DNA of 30,822 nucleotides from an uncultured Bacteroidales bacterium. Lineage in GTDB: Bacteria > Bacteroidota > Bacteroidia > Bacteroidales > UBA932. The notes below the pieces were generated by a model. It saw only the letters and a program-made list of their open reading frames with translations, was not told the DNA's origin and did not search any database. Within the stretch, counting starts at the first letter, position 1, and every line of letters begins with the position of its first letter. Position numbers and translations under genes: made by a program. Below are positions 1 through 8,069 of this stretch, piece by piece. The DNA is taken from contig UQWT01000020.1 in NCBI GenBank assembly GCA_900544815.1, positions 1 through 30,822 on the forward strand. The letters are read 5' to 3'.

Positions 1-778
1 TTGCAGTCTCGGCAAGCCTTCTTGTTACGCCCGACTCTTTGATTAAGTTACCAAAGAACAACATACCCAAGAGTGGAATACCGGATGGTACTATAAATGC
101 TGTAAGCAAGAAACCGATTATTGGGAACAATTTCTTCTCGGTCTGGGAAACAGCACGTGGCGGTTTCATTCTTATGAGACGCTCCTTATTGGTTGTAAGC
201 AATCTCATGATAGGTGGTTGGATAACCGGTACCAATGCCATGTATGAGTATGCAGACACGGCAATAGCACCCATCAAATCCGGAGCAAGTCTACCTGAAA
301 GGAAAATTGCTGTAGGACCGTCTGCACCACCAATGATACCAATTGCACCGGCCTCTGCAGGAGAGAACCCAATAGCAAGTGCAATTGCATAGGCACCAAA
401 GATTCCAAGCTGTGCGGCTGCGCCAATCAACATAAGTTTAGGGTTTGATATAAGGGCAGAGAAATCTGTCATTGCACCAATACCCAAGAAGATTAATGGT
501 GGATAAAATCCTTTCTGTACACCTTGATAAAGGATATTTAATACAGAGCCCTCTTCATATACACCCACGCTAAGGCCGGGGAAAAGAGGAATATTTCCAA
601 TTATGATACCAAATCCAATTGGAACCAAAAGCATAGGTTCCCACTCTTTCTTTATTGCAAGGTACACAAAGACAAGACCTATAAGAATCATAAGGACATG
701 TCCGAATGTGCAGTTTGCAAATCCGGTGTAGCCAAGGAACTGCTTTAGGTTTTCTACTATTAGAGAACTTAATACCAT
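1..778 (-). CDS. mmdB: Sodium-pumping methylmalonyl-CoA decarboxylase beta subunit (5' part only)
   Basis: Integral membrane subunit of the biotin-dependent decarboxylase sodium pumps (OadB/GcdB/MmdB family). It decarboxylates carboxybiotin and couples this to sodium export. Reading the minus strand from the ATG at 778 gives an uninterrupted frame of about 259 residues to the window edge. The family is usually about 380-430 residues, so roughly a third is missing beyond position 1. The hydrophobic segments and the motif GGADGPTAIF (D153) are diagnostic; an Asp in this region is essential in studied OadB proteins. The start lies 5 bp after the stop of the biotin carrier gene, so it is the last visible gene of the operon. 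The substrate assignment (methylmalonyl-CoA) rests on the adjacent epimerase and MmdA-like subunit, because the beta subunit alone does not reveal it. Confidence 0.93.
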   Translation of the reverse strand, partial: MVLSSLIVENLKQFLGYTGFANCTFGHVLMILIGLVFVYLAIKKEWEPMLLVPIGFGIIIGNIPLFPGLSVGVYEEGSVLNILYQGVQKGFYPPLIFLGIGAMTDFSALISNPKLMLIGAAAQLGIFGAYAIALAIGFSPAEAGAIGIIGGADGPTAIFLSGRLAPDLMGAIAVSAYSYMALVPVIQPPIMRLLTTNKERLIRMKPPRAVSQTEKKLFPIIGFLLTAFIVPSGIPLLGMLFFGNLIKESGVTRRLAETA

Positions 779-783
779 AACGC

Positions 784-1227
784 TTATCCAATTACAACAA
801 GATCGGCACCCTCAAGAACAGAGTCTCCCTTGTTAGCTTTAATACTTGTTACTGTACCATTTGCAGTAGCCTCAATGATGTTCTCCATCTTCATGGCCTC
901 AAGAACCATAAGTTTCTGTCCTACTTTTACAGTATCACCCTCTTTGCAAGATACCTCAAGGATAACTCCCGGAAGCGGTGATGTTACAACTGTGCCATTG
1001 CCTGATGAGGCCGCAGCAGCCGGTTTTGAAACTTTAACCTCGGGCGCAGCAGCTTTTGGAGCGGCCGCTTTTTTAACTGCAGGAGCAGGAGCTGCTTTCT
1101 TCAAAGGCTTGTCAAACTCAACTGTAAAAGGCATACCGTTAACCTCAACCTTGGCAGTTGAATCCTCTATGTCGTTAATGGTTACGTCGTAATCGTTACC
1201 ATTTATTTTCAATTTATATTCTTTCAT
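784..1227 (-). CDS. mmdC: Biotin carboxyl carrier subunit of the decarboxylase
   Basis: Small protein (147 aa) that shuttles the carboxyl group between the carboxyltransferase and the membrane beta subunit. The N-terminal ~40 residues resemble the conserved head of oxaloacetate/glutaconyl-CoA decarboxylase carriers. An Ala/Pro/Lys-rich flexible linker follows (about residues 43-75), then a biotinyl/lipoyl-attachment domain (about 78-147). The biotin site is EAMKM with Lys113, and the flanking VTSPLPG and GD-V segments are typical of the fold. It sits between the OadG-like gene and mmdB with tight spacing (5 bp to mmdB), consistent with co-translation of complex partners. It could also serve a propionyl-CoA carboxylase-type reaction in the same cell, which the sequence cannot exclude. 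Confidence 0.93.
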   Translation of the reverse strand: MKEYKLKINGNDYDVTINDIEDSTAKVEVNGMPFTVEFDKPLKKAAPAPAVKKAAAPKAAAPEVKVSKPAAAASSGNGTVVTSPLPGVILEVSCKEGDTVKVGQKLMVLEAMKMENIIEATANGTVTSIKANKGDSVLEGADLVVIG

Positions 1228-1250
1228 CAGTGTTTTTATTATTTCGGTTA

Positions 1251-2246
1251 TTATCTTTTCCTTACTGTAGGGGTCTCTCTCAATGTGTAGATCTTAGAAC
1301 TCCATGGAGAATATGACCTTGCAGTTTTGTTAATGGTAAGAATTGTATTCTCAAAATCGTGAGCTTCGGTCTCCTGTTTATAAAGATGGCATGCCATTGC
1401 GATTGCAGCGTATGTCTCTGCTGTAATCTCCCCTTTCTTGGTTGCCTCCTCTGCCTTTACAGCACCCTGAACGCCATCGCCCATTGCAGTTGCTGTCTTT
1501 ACAGATGCTTTCTTTATAGAATGGTTTCCTATTGCTTTGAATACAAGAGCTAAAATAATAAGTGCAAGGAATACAACAGACATAGCTGTCAAAGCCATAA
1601 TGCCGCCTGTAGGGTCATTCTCTGCCATCTTATTGGCCTTTGATTCACCATCCAAAGTCACATTGTTTGTACTTGGAGTAACTTTAGGCAAGACGCCGAA
1701 ACCTGCATTCTCATCACCATATAACGCCTCTTTCTGGGCTATAAGGTAAGACTTTCTTAAGAGGTGTGTAGGCTCTGCAAAACCTTCACCATCCATTAAT
1801 CTTCCGTATGAAACATTCTCGGGAAGATCTACCGGGATATTTATTACATCAATGACGGTTTTTCCATCACTGCTTGTAAAGTATACAGTGCCACCATTCT
1901 GCAGGGTGAAGTTTATATGGAAAGTTCCTCTGTCCTTCATCCCGTCTGCAAAGAAGAGCGCATGCTGACGAGGTTTTACCTTTGTAAGCACATCCCCCTT
2001 TGGAATCATATACTTGGTAAGATCATTATGGTCGTCGGAGAGGTAGCAACCTCCAATATCCACCGTACCGTATGATGTGTTGAACAGCTCTATCCATCCG
2101 CTCCTGTTACCATAGTCGTCTATATATCCGTCTGTGTTTGTAACGAGAACCTCGTTCAAACGCATATCGGACATATTCTGAGCCTTAACAGTACCGGCAA
2201 CCAGAAGAACTGCCAACATTAAAAACAAACTATTTATTTTTTTCAT
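1251..2246 (-). CDS. OadG-like gamma/delta subunit with signal peptide and lamin-tail domain
   Basis: Protein of 331 aa. It has a signal peptide (about residues 1-22, ending VKAQ). A lamin-tail (LTD) domain spans about residues 27-155, with the recognisable elements LNEV, GWIELFNTS, IGGCYLSDD, YMIPKGD and HALFFADG. A single transmembrane helix lies at about 214-238, and a charged cytoplasmic tail ends in YSPWSSKIYTLR, resembling OadG C-termini. OadG subunits assemble and stabilise the sodium-pumping decarboxylase. Classical OadG/MmdD proteins are only about 80-120 aa, so the exported LTD is a large extra domain facing the periplasm. Position between mmdA and the biotin carrier supports a role in this complex. 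The LTD function is unknown; anchoring to envelope or surface polymers is only a guess. Confidence 0.85.
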   Translation of the reverse strand: MKKINSLFLMLAVLLVAGTVKAQNMSDMRLNEVLVTNTDGYIDDYGNRSGWIELFNTSYGTVDIGGCYLSDDHNDLTKYMIPKGDVLTKVKPRQHALFFADGMKDRGTFHINFTLQNGGTVYFTSSDGKTVIDVINIPVDLPENVSYGRLMDGEGFAEPTHLLRKSYLIAQKEALYGDENAGFGVLPKVTPSTNNVTLDGESKANKMAENDPTGGIMALTAMSVVFLALIILALVFKAIGNHSIKKASVKTATAMGDGVQGAVKAEEATKKGEITAETYAAIAMACHLYKQETEAHDFENTILTINKTARSYSPWSSKIYTLRETPTVRKR

Positions 2247-2264
2247 TTTTGACAGTTTTAATGA

Positions 2265-3818
2265 TTATAGAGGTAGGTTGTCATGCTTCTTGGCAGGGTT
2301 TGTAAGCTTCTTGGTAGCAAGCTGCTGAAGAGCACGGATAACACGGAACCTTGTATTTCTTGGCTCAATGATATCATCTATATAACCATACTTAGCTGCA
2401 TTGTAAGGGTTTGCAAATGCATCTCTGTACTCTTTCTCTTTCTCTGCTGCAAAAGCTGCAGGATCCGGTGCTGCTTTAAGCTCTTTTCCGTAAAGAACCT
2501 CAATAGCTCCCGATGCGCCCATAACTGCAATCTCTGCTGTTGGCCAAGCGTAGTTGATATCTCCTCTAAGGTGTTTAGAGCTCATAACGCAGTATGCTCC
2601 GCCGTATGCTTTTCTAAGAACAACTGTAACTTTTGGAACAGTAGCCTCGCCGTAAGCGTAAAGAAGTTTTGCACCGTGAAGGATAATTCCGCCGTACTCC
2701 TGCTGTGTGCCCGGAAGGAAGCCCGGTACATCTACCAATGTTACAATAGGAATGTTGAATGCATCGCAGAAACGAACGAATCTTGCAGCCTTTCTTGAGG
2801 CATTGTTGTCCAATACACCGGCAAGAACCTTAGGCTGGTTGGCAACTATACCAACAGACTGGCCGTTAAATCTAGCAAAACCTACAACAATATTCTTTGC
2901 ATAGTCTTTGTGAATTTCAAGGAATTTACCCTCGTCTACGATAGCACCTATGATCTCGTAAACATCGTATGGCTTGTTAGGATTGTCTGGAATAATCTCA
3001 TTCAAAGAATCCTCAAGTCTGTCAATTGGATCCTCTGTTTCAACGTATGGAGTCTCCTCAAGGTTGTTCTGTGGTATGAAGCTCAACAGATCTTTAATAA
3101 CCTGTATACCCTCCTCCTCTGAATCAACTGCAAAGTGGGCAACACCGCTCTTTGATGCGTGAACGCTTGCTCCACCAAGATTCTCGGTTGTAACATCCTC
3201 ACCTGTAACAGATTTAACAACTTTAGGGCCAGTTAGGAACATGTAGCTTGTACCTTTGGTCATAATGTTGAAGTCTGTAAGTGCAGGGGAATATACTGCA
3301 CCGCCGGCGCAAGGGCCAAAGATTGCTGATATCTGTGGGATAACTCCTGATGCAAGGATGTTTCTCTGGAAGATCTCTGTGTAACCTGCAAGTGCGTTTA
3401 CACCCTCCTGAATACGTGCTCCACCTGAGTCGTTAAGACCTATAACGGGAGCGCCCATCCTAAGACCTTTATCCATTACTTTGCAGATCTTTAATGCGAA
3501 GCTCTCAGAAAGGGAACCTCCAAAAACAGTAAAGTCCTGTGCAAATACATACACAAGCCTTCCGTCAATTGTACCGTATCCTGTTACAACACCATCGCCA
3601 AGGAATACACTCTTCTCCATTCCGAAGTTTGTGCAACGGTGAGTTACAAACATATCAAATTCCTCAAAACTTCCTTCGTCAAGAAGCATGTTGATTCTCT
3701 CACGAGCTGTATATTTGCCTTTATCGTGCTGGGAGTCGATTCTTTTCTGACCACCACCCAAGCGTGCTTTTTCACGAAGTGAAATAAGCGCTTTAACTTG
3801 TTCGAGTTGTAGACTCAT
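2265..3818 (-). CDS. mmdA: Methylmalonyl-CoA decarboxylase alpha subunit (carboxyltransferase)
   Basis: Carboxyltransferase of 517 aa, the normal size for MmdA/PccB. It moves the carboxyl group of (S)-methylmalonyl-CoA to biotin, giving propionyl-CoA in the succinate-to-propionate route. Both crotonase-like halves are visible. The N-terminal half has the acyl-CoA oxyanion region (NDSGGARIQEG, then FGPCAGGAVYSPALTDF). The C-terminal half has DVPGFLPGTQQE and RKAYGGAYCVMSSKHL with a Gly/Ala-rich loop. It lies 31 bp downstream of mce and 18 bp upstream of the OadG-like gene. PccB of propionyl-CoA carboxylase is very similar. The adjacent OadG, biotin carrier and membrane beta subunits favour the sodium-pumping decarboxylase over an ATP-dependent carboxylase. 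Confidence 0.95.
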   Translation of the reverse strand: MSLQLEQVKALISLREKARLGGGQKRIDSQHDKGKYTARERINMLLDEGSFEEFDMFVTHRCTNFGMEKSVFLGDGVVTGYGTIDGRLVYVFAQDFTVFGGSLSESFALKICKVMDKGLRMGAPVIGLNDSGGARIQEGVNALAGYTEIFQRNILASGVIPQISAIFGPCAGGAVYSPALTDFNIMTKGTSYMFLTGPKVVKSVTGEDVTTENLGGASVHASKSGVAHFAVDSEEEGIQVIKDLLSFIPQNNLEETPYVETEDPIDRLEDSLNEIIPDNPNKPYDVYEIIGAIVDEGKFLEIHKDYAKNIVVGFARFNGQSVGIVANQPKVLAGVLDNNASRKAARFVRFCDAFNIPIVTLVDVPGFLPGTQQEYGGIILHGAKLLYAYGEATVPKVTVVLRKAYGGAYCVMSSKHLRGDINYAWPTAEIAVMGASGAIEVLYGKELKAAPDPAAFAAEKEKEYRDAFANPYNAAKYGYIDDIIEPRNTRFRVIRALQQLATKKLTNPAKKHDNLPL

Positions 3819-3849
3819 TTTATATAATTTTTATTATGGTTATTTCAGA

Positions 3850-4263
3850 TTATTTTTTCTTAGGATCTTCGCAAAGCTCTGTAAGAACGCCCATTGTAGA
3901 TTTTGGATGTAGGAATGCTATATTCAAGCCCTCAGCACCCTTTCTTGGGGTTTTATCAATAAGCTGAACACCTTTTGCAGATAGTTCGTCAAGACAAGCC
4001 TGTACATTGTTTGTCGCAAATGCTATATGCTGTATACCCTCGCCTTTCTTATCAATAAACTTGGCTATAGGTCCCTCTGGATCTGTGCTCTCAAGAAGTT
4101 CAAGTTTGGTCTGGCCAATCTTAAAGAAAGCAGTTCTTACCTTCTGCTCTTTAACCTCTTCTATTGAATAACATTTTAGACTGAGTTTCTCCTCGTAGTA
4201 AGGAATGGCAGCGTCTAATGATTTAACTGCAATTCCAATGTGCTCTATGTGTGTAAGTTCCAT
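3850..4263 (-). CDS. mce: Methylmalonyl-CoA epimerase
   Basis: Vicinal-oxygen-chelate fold enzyme of 137 aa, the usual family length. It interconverts (R)- and (S)-methylmalonyl-CoA, linking B12-dependent methylmalonyl-CoA mutase to the decarboxylase encoded next to it. The start HIEHIGIAVKSLDAA carries the first metal-ligand His. GEGIQHIAFATNN holds the second His, and the C-terminal segment MGVLTELCE holds the Glu of the metal site. It is the first gene of the mce-mmdA-oadG-mmdC-mmdB operon. Its ATG follows a TAAATTTG -7 box by about 43 bp, so the whole operon is probably transcribed from that promoter. Confidence 0.95.
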   Translation of the reverse strand: MELTHIEHIGIAVKSLDAAIPYYEEKLSLKCYSIEEVKEQKVRTAFFKIGQTKLELLESTDPEGPIAKFIDKKGEGIQHIAFATNNVQACLDELSAKGVQLIDKTPRKGAEGLNIAFLHPKSTMGVLTELCEDPKKK

Positions 4264-4306
4264 ATTAAAATAACGTTTTATAGAATTATATATGCATTTT
4301 ATCCGG

Positions 4307-4314
4307 CAAATTTA
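4307..4314 (-). promoter_or_regulatory. -7 box of the mce-mmd operon promoter
   Basis: On the minus strand this reads TAAATTTG, an exact match to the Bacteroidetes -7 consensus TAnnTTTG, about 43 bp before the mce start. I do not see a clear TTTG -33 element at the preferred spacing, so the assignment rests on the -7 box and position. Confidence 0.55.
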
Positions 4315-4483
4315 GTAAATATTATCAAAAGGATTTAATTTTTTTTATTTTGTTATTTAACCTTCTGTTTTTACTTTCCGGCCCCGCATTTTGCGCTAGT
4401 TGTACATAGCTGCAGCTGCTGTGAAATCTAAAAACATATTGTTAAATTTTACGCAGATCCATACTACTTTAAAACAGTTTCTA

Positions 4484-4491
4484 TACCTTTG
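4484..4491 (+). promoter_or_regulatory. -7 box upstream of the LtaS-like gene
   Basis: TACCTTTG matches TAnnTTTG and lies 41 bp before the ATG at 4533 in the divergent intergenic region. No convincing -33 TTTG is seen 19-21 bp upstream. Confidence 0.55.
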
Positions 4492-4532
4492 CTGCATATA
4501 AAAAATGTAGATATTATTTAAAGATAGAGAAG

Positions 4533-6512
4533 ATGAAAAACAAGGAATCTGTCATAAACTACTACCTTCTTATACTGTGGAGAATTTTTTTGGTGTATCT
4601 TCTGTACACTATTAGCAGAGTGGCTTTTATACTTATTAATTACAATATACTAAAGCCAATATCAACGGGAGAGATGCTGAGGATACTTGGCGGCGGACTT
4701 ATGTTCGACAATACTGCAATCCTGTACACAAACTCCTTATTTCTTCTAATGGCGTTATTGCCTGTGCCGTTTGTATTTAATGCCCTGTATCAAAAGGCTG
4801 TCAAATGGGTATATGTAATTTTTAATTTTATTCCGCTTTCAATAAATCTTGCGGACTGCATATACTTTAAATTTACACTAAGGCGAACAAGTTTCTCATT
4901 TGTCCAGGAGTTTCAGGGAGATATAAAGTTTGGAAAGATTTTTTTTGAGAGTATTACCCTTTACTGGTATATATTCGTAATAGGACTGCTATTTCTTGCC
5001 GCCCTTGTTTTTTTGTCGGGAAGCTACAAAAAACAGTATGATTTCTTCAAACATAAGATGTATACCTCATTTAACAATTTCAGGCCGTACCTAACGCAGT
5101 TTGTGGCATTGGCTATAGCGGTTCCACTTATAATAATAGGTATACGCGGCGGTGTTACAAGAACTATAAGGCCTATTACCCTTAGCAATGCCGGTGATTA
5201 TGTAGACAAGGCTATCCATACATCGGCAGTGCTCAATACGCCGTTTTCGCTTATTCGTACCGCAGGAAAGAGGCAGTACACTATACAGAAATTCTATCCG
5301 TCATACGAGGCAATGGAAAGTATTTACACCCCTTTACATATTCCGGCCTTAGAGGAGAGAGATTCAACCTCCATGTTCCCTGTTACAAACGAGAAAAAAA
5401 ATGTGGTGATTCTAATATTGGAGAGTTTCGGGGCGGAGAATATGCAGTTTTTAAATAGGAGCCTCCCGACAAATTTTACCCCTTTCTTGGATTCTCTGCG
5501 TAAGGATGGAATCTTGTGTACCAATGCCTTTGCAAACGGGCGAAAGTCTATAGATGCGGTACCATCTATAATGGCCTCTATACCAAGTCTTATGGAGTCG
5601 TTTGCTGTTACTCCGTATGCCAATGATGCCTTTAGAGGTCTGCCAAGGATATTGGATTCTTTAGGTTATTATACTGCCTTCTTTCATGGAGCGCCAAACA
5701 ATTCAATGGGATTGCGTGCAGTTACAAATCTTTGTGGTGTAAAGAACTATTTTGGTAAGGATGAATATGGCAACAATTCAGATTTTGATGGTTCATGGGG
5801 TATTTGGGATCATAAGTTCCTCCCTTTTGTTGCAAAGACAATCTCCACATTCAAAGAGCCGTTCTATGCCTCTGTGTTTACCTTGTCTTCTCATCATCCG
5901 TTTAAAATTCCTAATGAATACAAGAATGTTTTTCCTAAAGGTGAGATTCCTTTGCAGGAGACAATTGCATACGTTGATAATGCTTTAAAAATATTCTTTG
6001 CAACGGTTTCCAAGGAGTCGTGGTTTAAGAACACCATATTTGTCATTACTCCGGACCATTCAACATGGAATGGCTACATGCCAAAATATTCAACCCTGCT
6101 TGGAACAACCCAGATACCTATTATATACTATGCTCCCGGATTTATCCCTTGCGGGGAATATCCGTTAACTACCCAGCAGATAGATATAATGCCAACTGTT
6201 TTAGGTATACTTGGCTATAAAGAGCCTTTTGTTGGTTTCGGCCGTAATCTCGCGGCTTCTAATAAAACCCCATTTGCCGTTAACTTTGGTGGCGGTGAGT
6301 TTCAAATGGTTCAGGGCGATACCTTATATGTAAGGGATATGAATTCTCTTAAATCTGTATATGATTATAAACAAGATAGTCTTCTGAATAATAACTTACT
6401 TAAATCCGGTGCGATACAGTATAAGGATGTTGAATCCAAGGATGATTTCTTTAAGGCGGTGGTGCAGCAGTATATGAATAGGCTGATAGAGGATAAACTC
6501 CTTGTTAAATAA
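4533..6512 (+). CDS. LtaS/sulfatase-family membrane phosphotransferase
   Basis: Protein of 659 aa in the alkaline-phosphatase-like LtaS/sulfatase family. The N-terminal ~215 residues hold about five transmembrane helices, followed by a periplasmic sulfatase-type catalytic domain (about 290-600). Candidate active-site residues are E297 in ILESFG (metal), S339 in NGRKSIDAVPS at the position of the nucleophilic Thr/Ser, and D508-H509 in ITPDHST (metal). In this family the nucleophile takes a phosphoalcohol head group from a lipid and passes it to a glycan or another lipid. Bacteroidetes lack Gram-positive lipoteichoic acid, so lipid A, capsule or other glycan modification with phosphoglycerol or phosphoethanolamine is more plausible; the donor and acceptor cannot be read from the sequence. 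It appears monocistronic. Confidence 0.85.
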   Translation: MKNKESVINYYLLILWRIFLVYLLYTISRVAFILINYNILKPISTGEMLRILGGGLMFDNTAILYTNSLFLLMALLPVPFVFNALYQKAVKWVYVIFNFIPLSINLADCIYFKFTLRRTSFSFVQEFQGDIKFGKIFFESITLYWYIFVIGLLFLAALVFLSGSYKKQYDFFKHKMYTSFNNFRPYLTQFVALAIAVPLIIIGIRGGVTRTIRPITLSNAGDYVDKAIHTSAVLNTPFSLIRTAGKRQYTIQKFYPSYEAMESIYTPLHIPALEERDSTSMFPVTNEKKNVVILILESFGAENMQFLNRSLPTNFTPFLDSLRKDGILCTNAFANGRKSIDAVPSIMASIPSLMESFAVTPYANDAFRGLPRILDSLGYYTAFFHGAPNNSMGLRAVTNLCGVKNYFGKDEYGNNSDFDGSWGIWDHKFLPFVAKTISTFKEPFYASVFTLSSHHPFKIPNEYKNVFPKGEIPLQETIAYVDNALKIFFATVSKESWFKNTIFVITPDHSTWNGYMPKYSTLLGTTQIPIIYYAPGFIPCGEYPLTTQQIDIMPTVLGILGYKEPFVGFGRNLAASNKTPFAVNFGGGEFQMVQGDTLYVRDMNSLKSVYDYKQDSLLNNNLLKSGAIQYKDVESKDDFFKAVVQQYMNRLIEDKLLVK

Positions 6513-6634
6513 AAAGTTATATAAAAAGACAACTGCTGCGTTACGCTTGCTTCGCATATCCTCATTTACGTTAAGTAAACTCCGGTATGCTCAGCTGCGC
6601 AAGCCTTGCATTTGCACTTTTTATATAACTTTTT
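6511..6634. repeat. Long palindromic repeat element with 18-bp terminal arms
   Basis: A perfect 18-bp inverted repeat (6511-6528 AAAAAGTTATATAAAAAG and 6617-6634, its reverse complement) encloses about 88 bp that also folds on itself. Nested pairs are GCTTGC 6545-6550 with GCAAGC 6599-6604, GCATA 6554-6558 with TATGC 6586-6590, and TTTAC 6565-6569 with GTAAA 6575-6579. The left arm overlaps the stop codon of the LtaS-like gene. It would form a cruciform or a very stable RNA hairpin followed by a T run and could end transcription. The nested architecture resembles a small non-coding palindromic or MITE-like repeat. Confidence 0.75.
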
Positions 6635-6667
6635 GAGTTATAATGATGATATGTATCTTCAAGTCTC

Positions 6668-6703
6668 AATGTTCCTCACGTACAATAGTACGCTGCGGAC
6701 ATT
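6668..6703. repeat. Second imperfect palindrome
   Basis: CGTAC 6679-6683 and GTACG 6688-6692 pair around a 4-nt loop. The helix resumes after mismatches (AATG with CATT on the outer side). It lies 34 bp after the first palindromic element. The rest of the gene-free stretch 6635-6903 shows no convincing open frame or promoter. Confidence 0.5.
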
Positions 6704-6903
6704 TCGCTTTCGAAACTTTGTATAATCAGCGCATTTTAGTAAGCGTTAAAAAATAAGTTGGTAAAGATTTAGCAGTATTTTTGAGAAAAGAAATATAGAC
6801 CGAAAAGACAATTAAAGATTACTTAACAAGGTGGCCTCTTAGTAGTTGAAGTAGGTGCATAATCCGTATGAACTGTAGTAGTGCCCATAGTATTTGTCGC
6901 CTA

Positions 6904-7218
6904 TTATTCTGCCGGTTGATACCCTAATGCCATGGCCTTTTTGTACATTGCGTACGCACTCCATTCCGGTTCTTTATTGCATATCTCTCTGTACAGTTGT
7001 TCAATCTTACTAATTTTCTTTTGTGGGATCTTATCTTTTGTCATTAATAAAATGCACCTATATTGTAATTCTCCTACAGAAGTGGGTTGATTTTCAAGAT
7101 AAGGCTCTATAATTATTTCGTAATTGTCTGCTTTTGCTTTAATTGATGTTATGACTATCAATAGAAGAATTACAATATTCTTGATGTTACGATATTGAAT
7201 ATTTCCGTTCGATTTCAT
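6904..7218 (-). CDS. Small putative exported protein, unknown function
   Basis: Open frame of 104 aa with a hydrophobic N-terminal segment (about residues 13-30, ending IKAKA) that looks like a signal peptide, leaving a mature part of about 73 aa. The mature part is largely charged and helical, and its end (YAMYKKAMALGYQP) faintly resembles a single TPR/Sel1 repeat. I do not recognise a family. An exact TATATTTG -7 box about 26 bp before the ATG supports its being a real gene. It stands alone on the minus strand, with palindromic repeats downstream of it. Confidence 0.6.
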   Translation of the reverse strand: MKSNGNIQYRNIKNIVILLLIVITSIKAKADNYEIIIEPYLENQPTSVGELQYRCILLMTKDKIPQKKISKIEQLYREICNKEPEWSAYAMYKKAMALGYQPAE

Positions 7219-7243
7219 TTAAGTTTAGAGTTAGTGTGCGTGA

Positions 7244-7251
7244 CAAATATA
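7244..7251 (-). promoter_or_regulatory. -7 box of the small exported-protein gene
   Basis: Reads TATATTTG on the minus strand, matching TAnnTTTG, 25 bp before the ATG at 7218. Confidence 0.55.
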
Positions 7252-7252
7252 C

Positions 7253-7288
7253 AAAAAAATGAGACCAACAACAAAGGTCGGCCTCAGG
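7253..7288 (-). terminator. Candidate terminator after yebC
   Basis: Downstream of the yebC stop the minus strand reads GACC, a 9-nt loop, GGTC, then CTCA and a run of seven T. The core stem is only 4 bp, extended imperfectly by flanking GAGGCC/TC, so this is a weak-stem, strong-T-tract candidate. It partly overlaps the next promoter. Confidence 0.4.
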
Positions 7289-7320
7289 AATCATTATCTT
7301 GATTTTATGTCTGCGATTAA

Positions 7321-8061
7321 TTAATTTGCATCAGAGGTGTCCATAAGATGGTACACATTCTGAACGTCATCATCGTTCTCTATCTTTTCAAGAAGTTTAT
7401 CAACATCTGCTTTCTCCTCCGGAGTAAGTTTCTTTAGCTCTGTGGTAGGGATTCTTTCAAACTGACCCGATATGATCTCAAATCCGTTCTCCTCCAGATA
7501 TTTCTGAATCTCACCAAATGATTCAAAAGCACCGTAAATGACAATCTCTTCAACTCCCTCCTCTGTCTCATCTTTGAAAACTTCATCTGCTCCGTAGTCT
7601 ATAAGCTCAAGCTCAAGCTCTTCAATATCAATTCCATCTTTAGGCTTAACTTTAAATACGCATTTGCGCTCAAACATAAAGTCTACACTGCCGGATGTCC
7701 CTAATGAGCCGCCGAATTTATTGAAGTAGCTTCTAATATTTGCAACTGTTCTTGTTGTATTGTCTGTTGCTGTCTCTACTAAAATAGCAATTCCGTGAGG
7801 ACCGTATCCCTCGTAAACTGCCTCCTTGTAGTCTGCCGTATCCTTCTCAACTGCCCTCTTGATTGCCCTTTCGATGTTCTCTTTAGGCATGTTCTCACTT
7901 TTTGCAGTCTGTATAAGTGTTCTTAGTTTTGGGTTTGTAGCAGGATCAGGTCCGCTTTTAGCTGCTATAGTAATCTCTTTTCCAAGTCTTGTAAAAACGC
8001 GGGCCATGTTTCCCCAACGTTTGAATTTTCTCTCTTTCCTAAATTCAAAAGCTCTTCCCAT
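7321..8061 (-). CDS. yebC: YebC/PmpR-family regulatory protein
   Basis: Protein of 246 aa, normal for the YebC/TACO1 family. These proteins act as translation factors that relieve ribosome stalling on proline-rich stretches and were earlier described as transcription regulators. Conserved segments are the basic N-terminus (MGRAFEFRKERKFKRWGN), ARVFTRLGKEI, AAKSGPDPATNPKLRTLIQTAKSENMPKENI (in two adjoining parts), YEGYGPHG and DNTTRTVANIR. A conserved acidic C-terminal domain follows. It is 8 bp downstream of the TPR-protein gene and probably co-transcribed with it. Confidence 0.93.
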   Translation of the reverse strand: MGRAFEFRKERKFKRWGNMARVFTRLGKEITIAAKSGPDPATNPKLRTLIQTAKSENMPKENIERAIKRAVEKDTADYKEAVYEGYGPHGIAILVETATDNTTRTVANIRSYFNKFGGSLGTSGSVDFMFERKCVFKVKPKDGIDIEELELELIDYGADEVFKDETEEGVEEIVIYGAFESFGEIQKYLEENGFEIISGQFERIPTTELKKLTPEEKADVDKLLEKIENDDDVQNVYHLMDTSDAN

Positions 8062-8069
8062 AATGTAAA

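Noticed and set aside
39..392. 117-codon plus-strand open frame at the left end
   Set aside because: It is antisense to the mmdB reading frame, which has clear family motifs; composition and lack of promoter mark it as a shadow.
830..1192. 120-codon plus-strand open frame
   Set aside because: Antisense to the biotin carrier gene; its Ala-rich content is a by-product of the Ala/Pro linker codons.
5324..5623. 99-codon minus-strand open frame
   Set aside because: Antisense to the catalytic domain of the LtaS-like gene with no independent signal.
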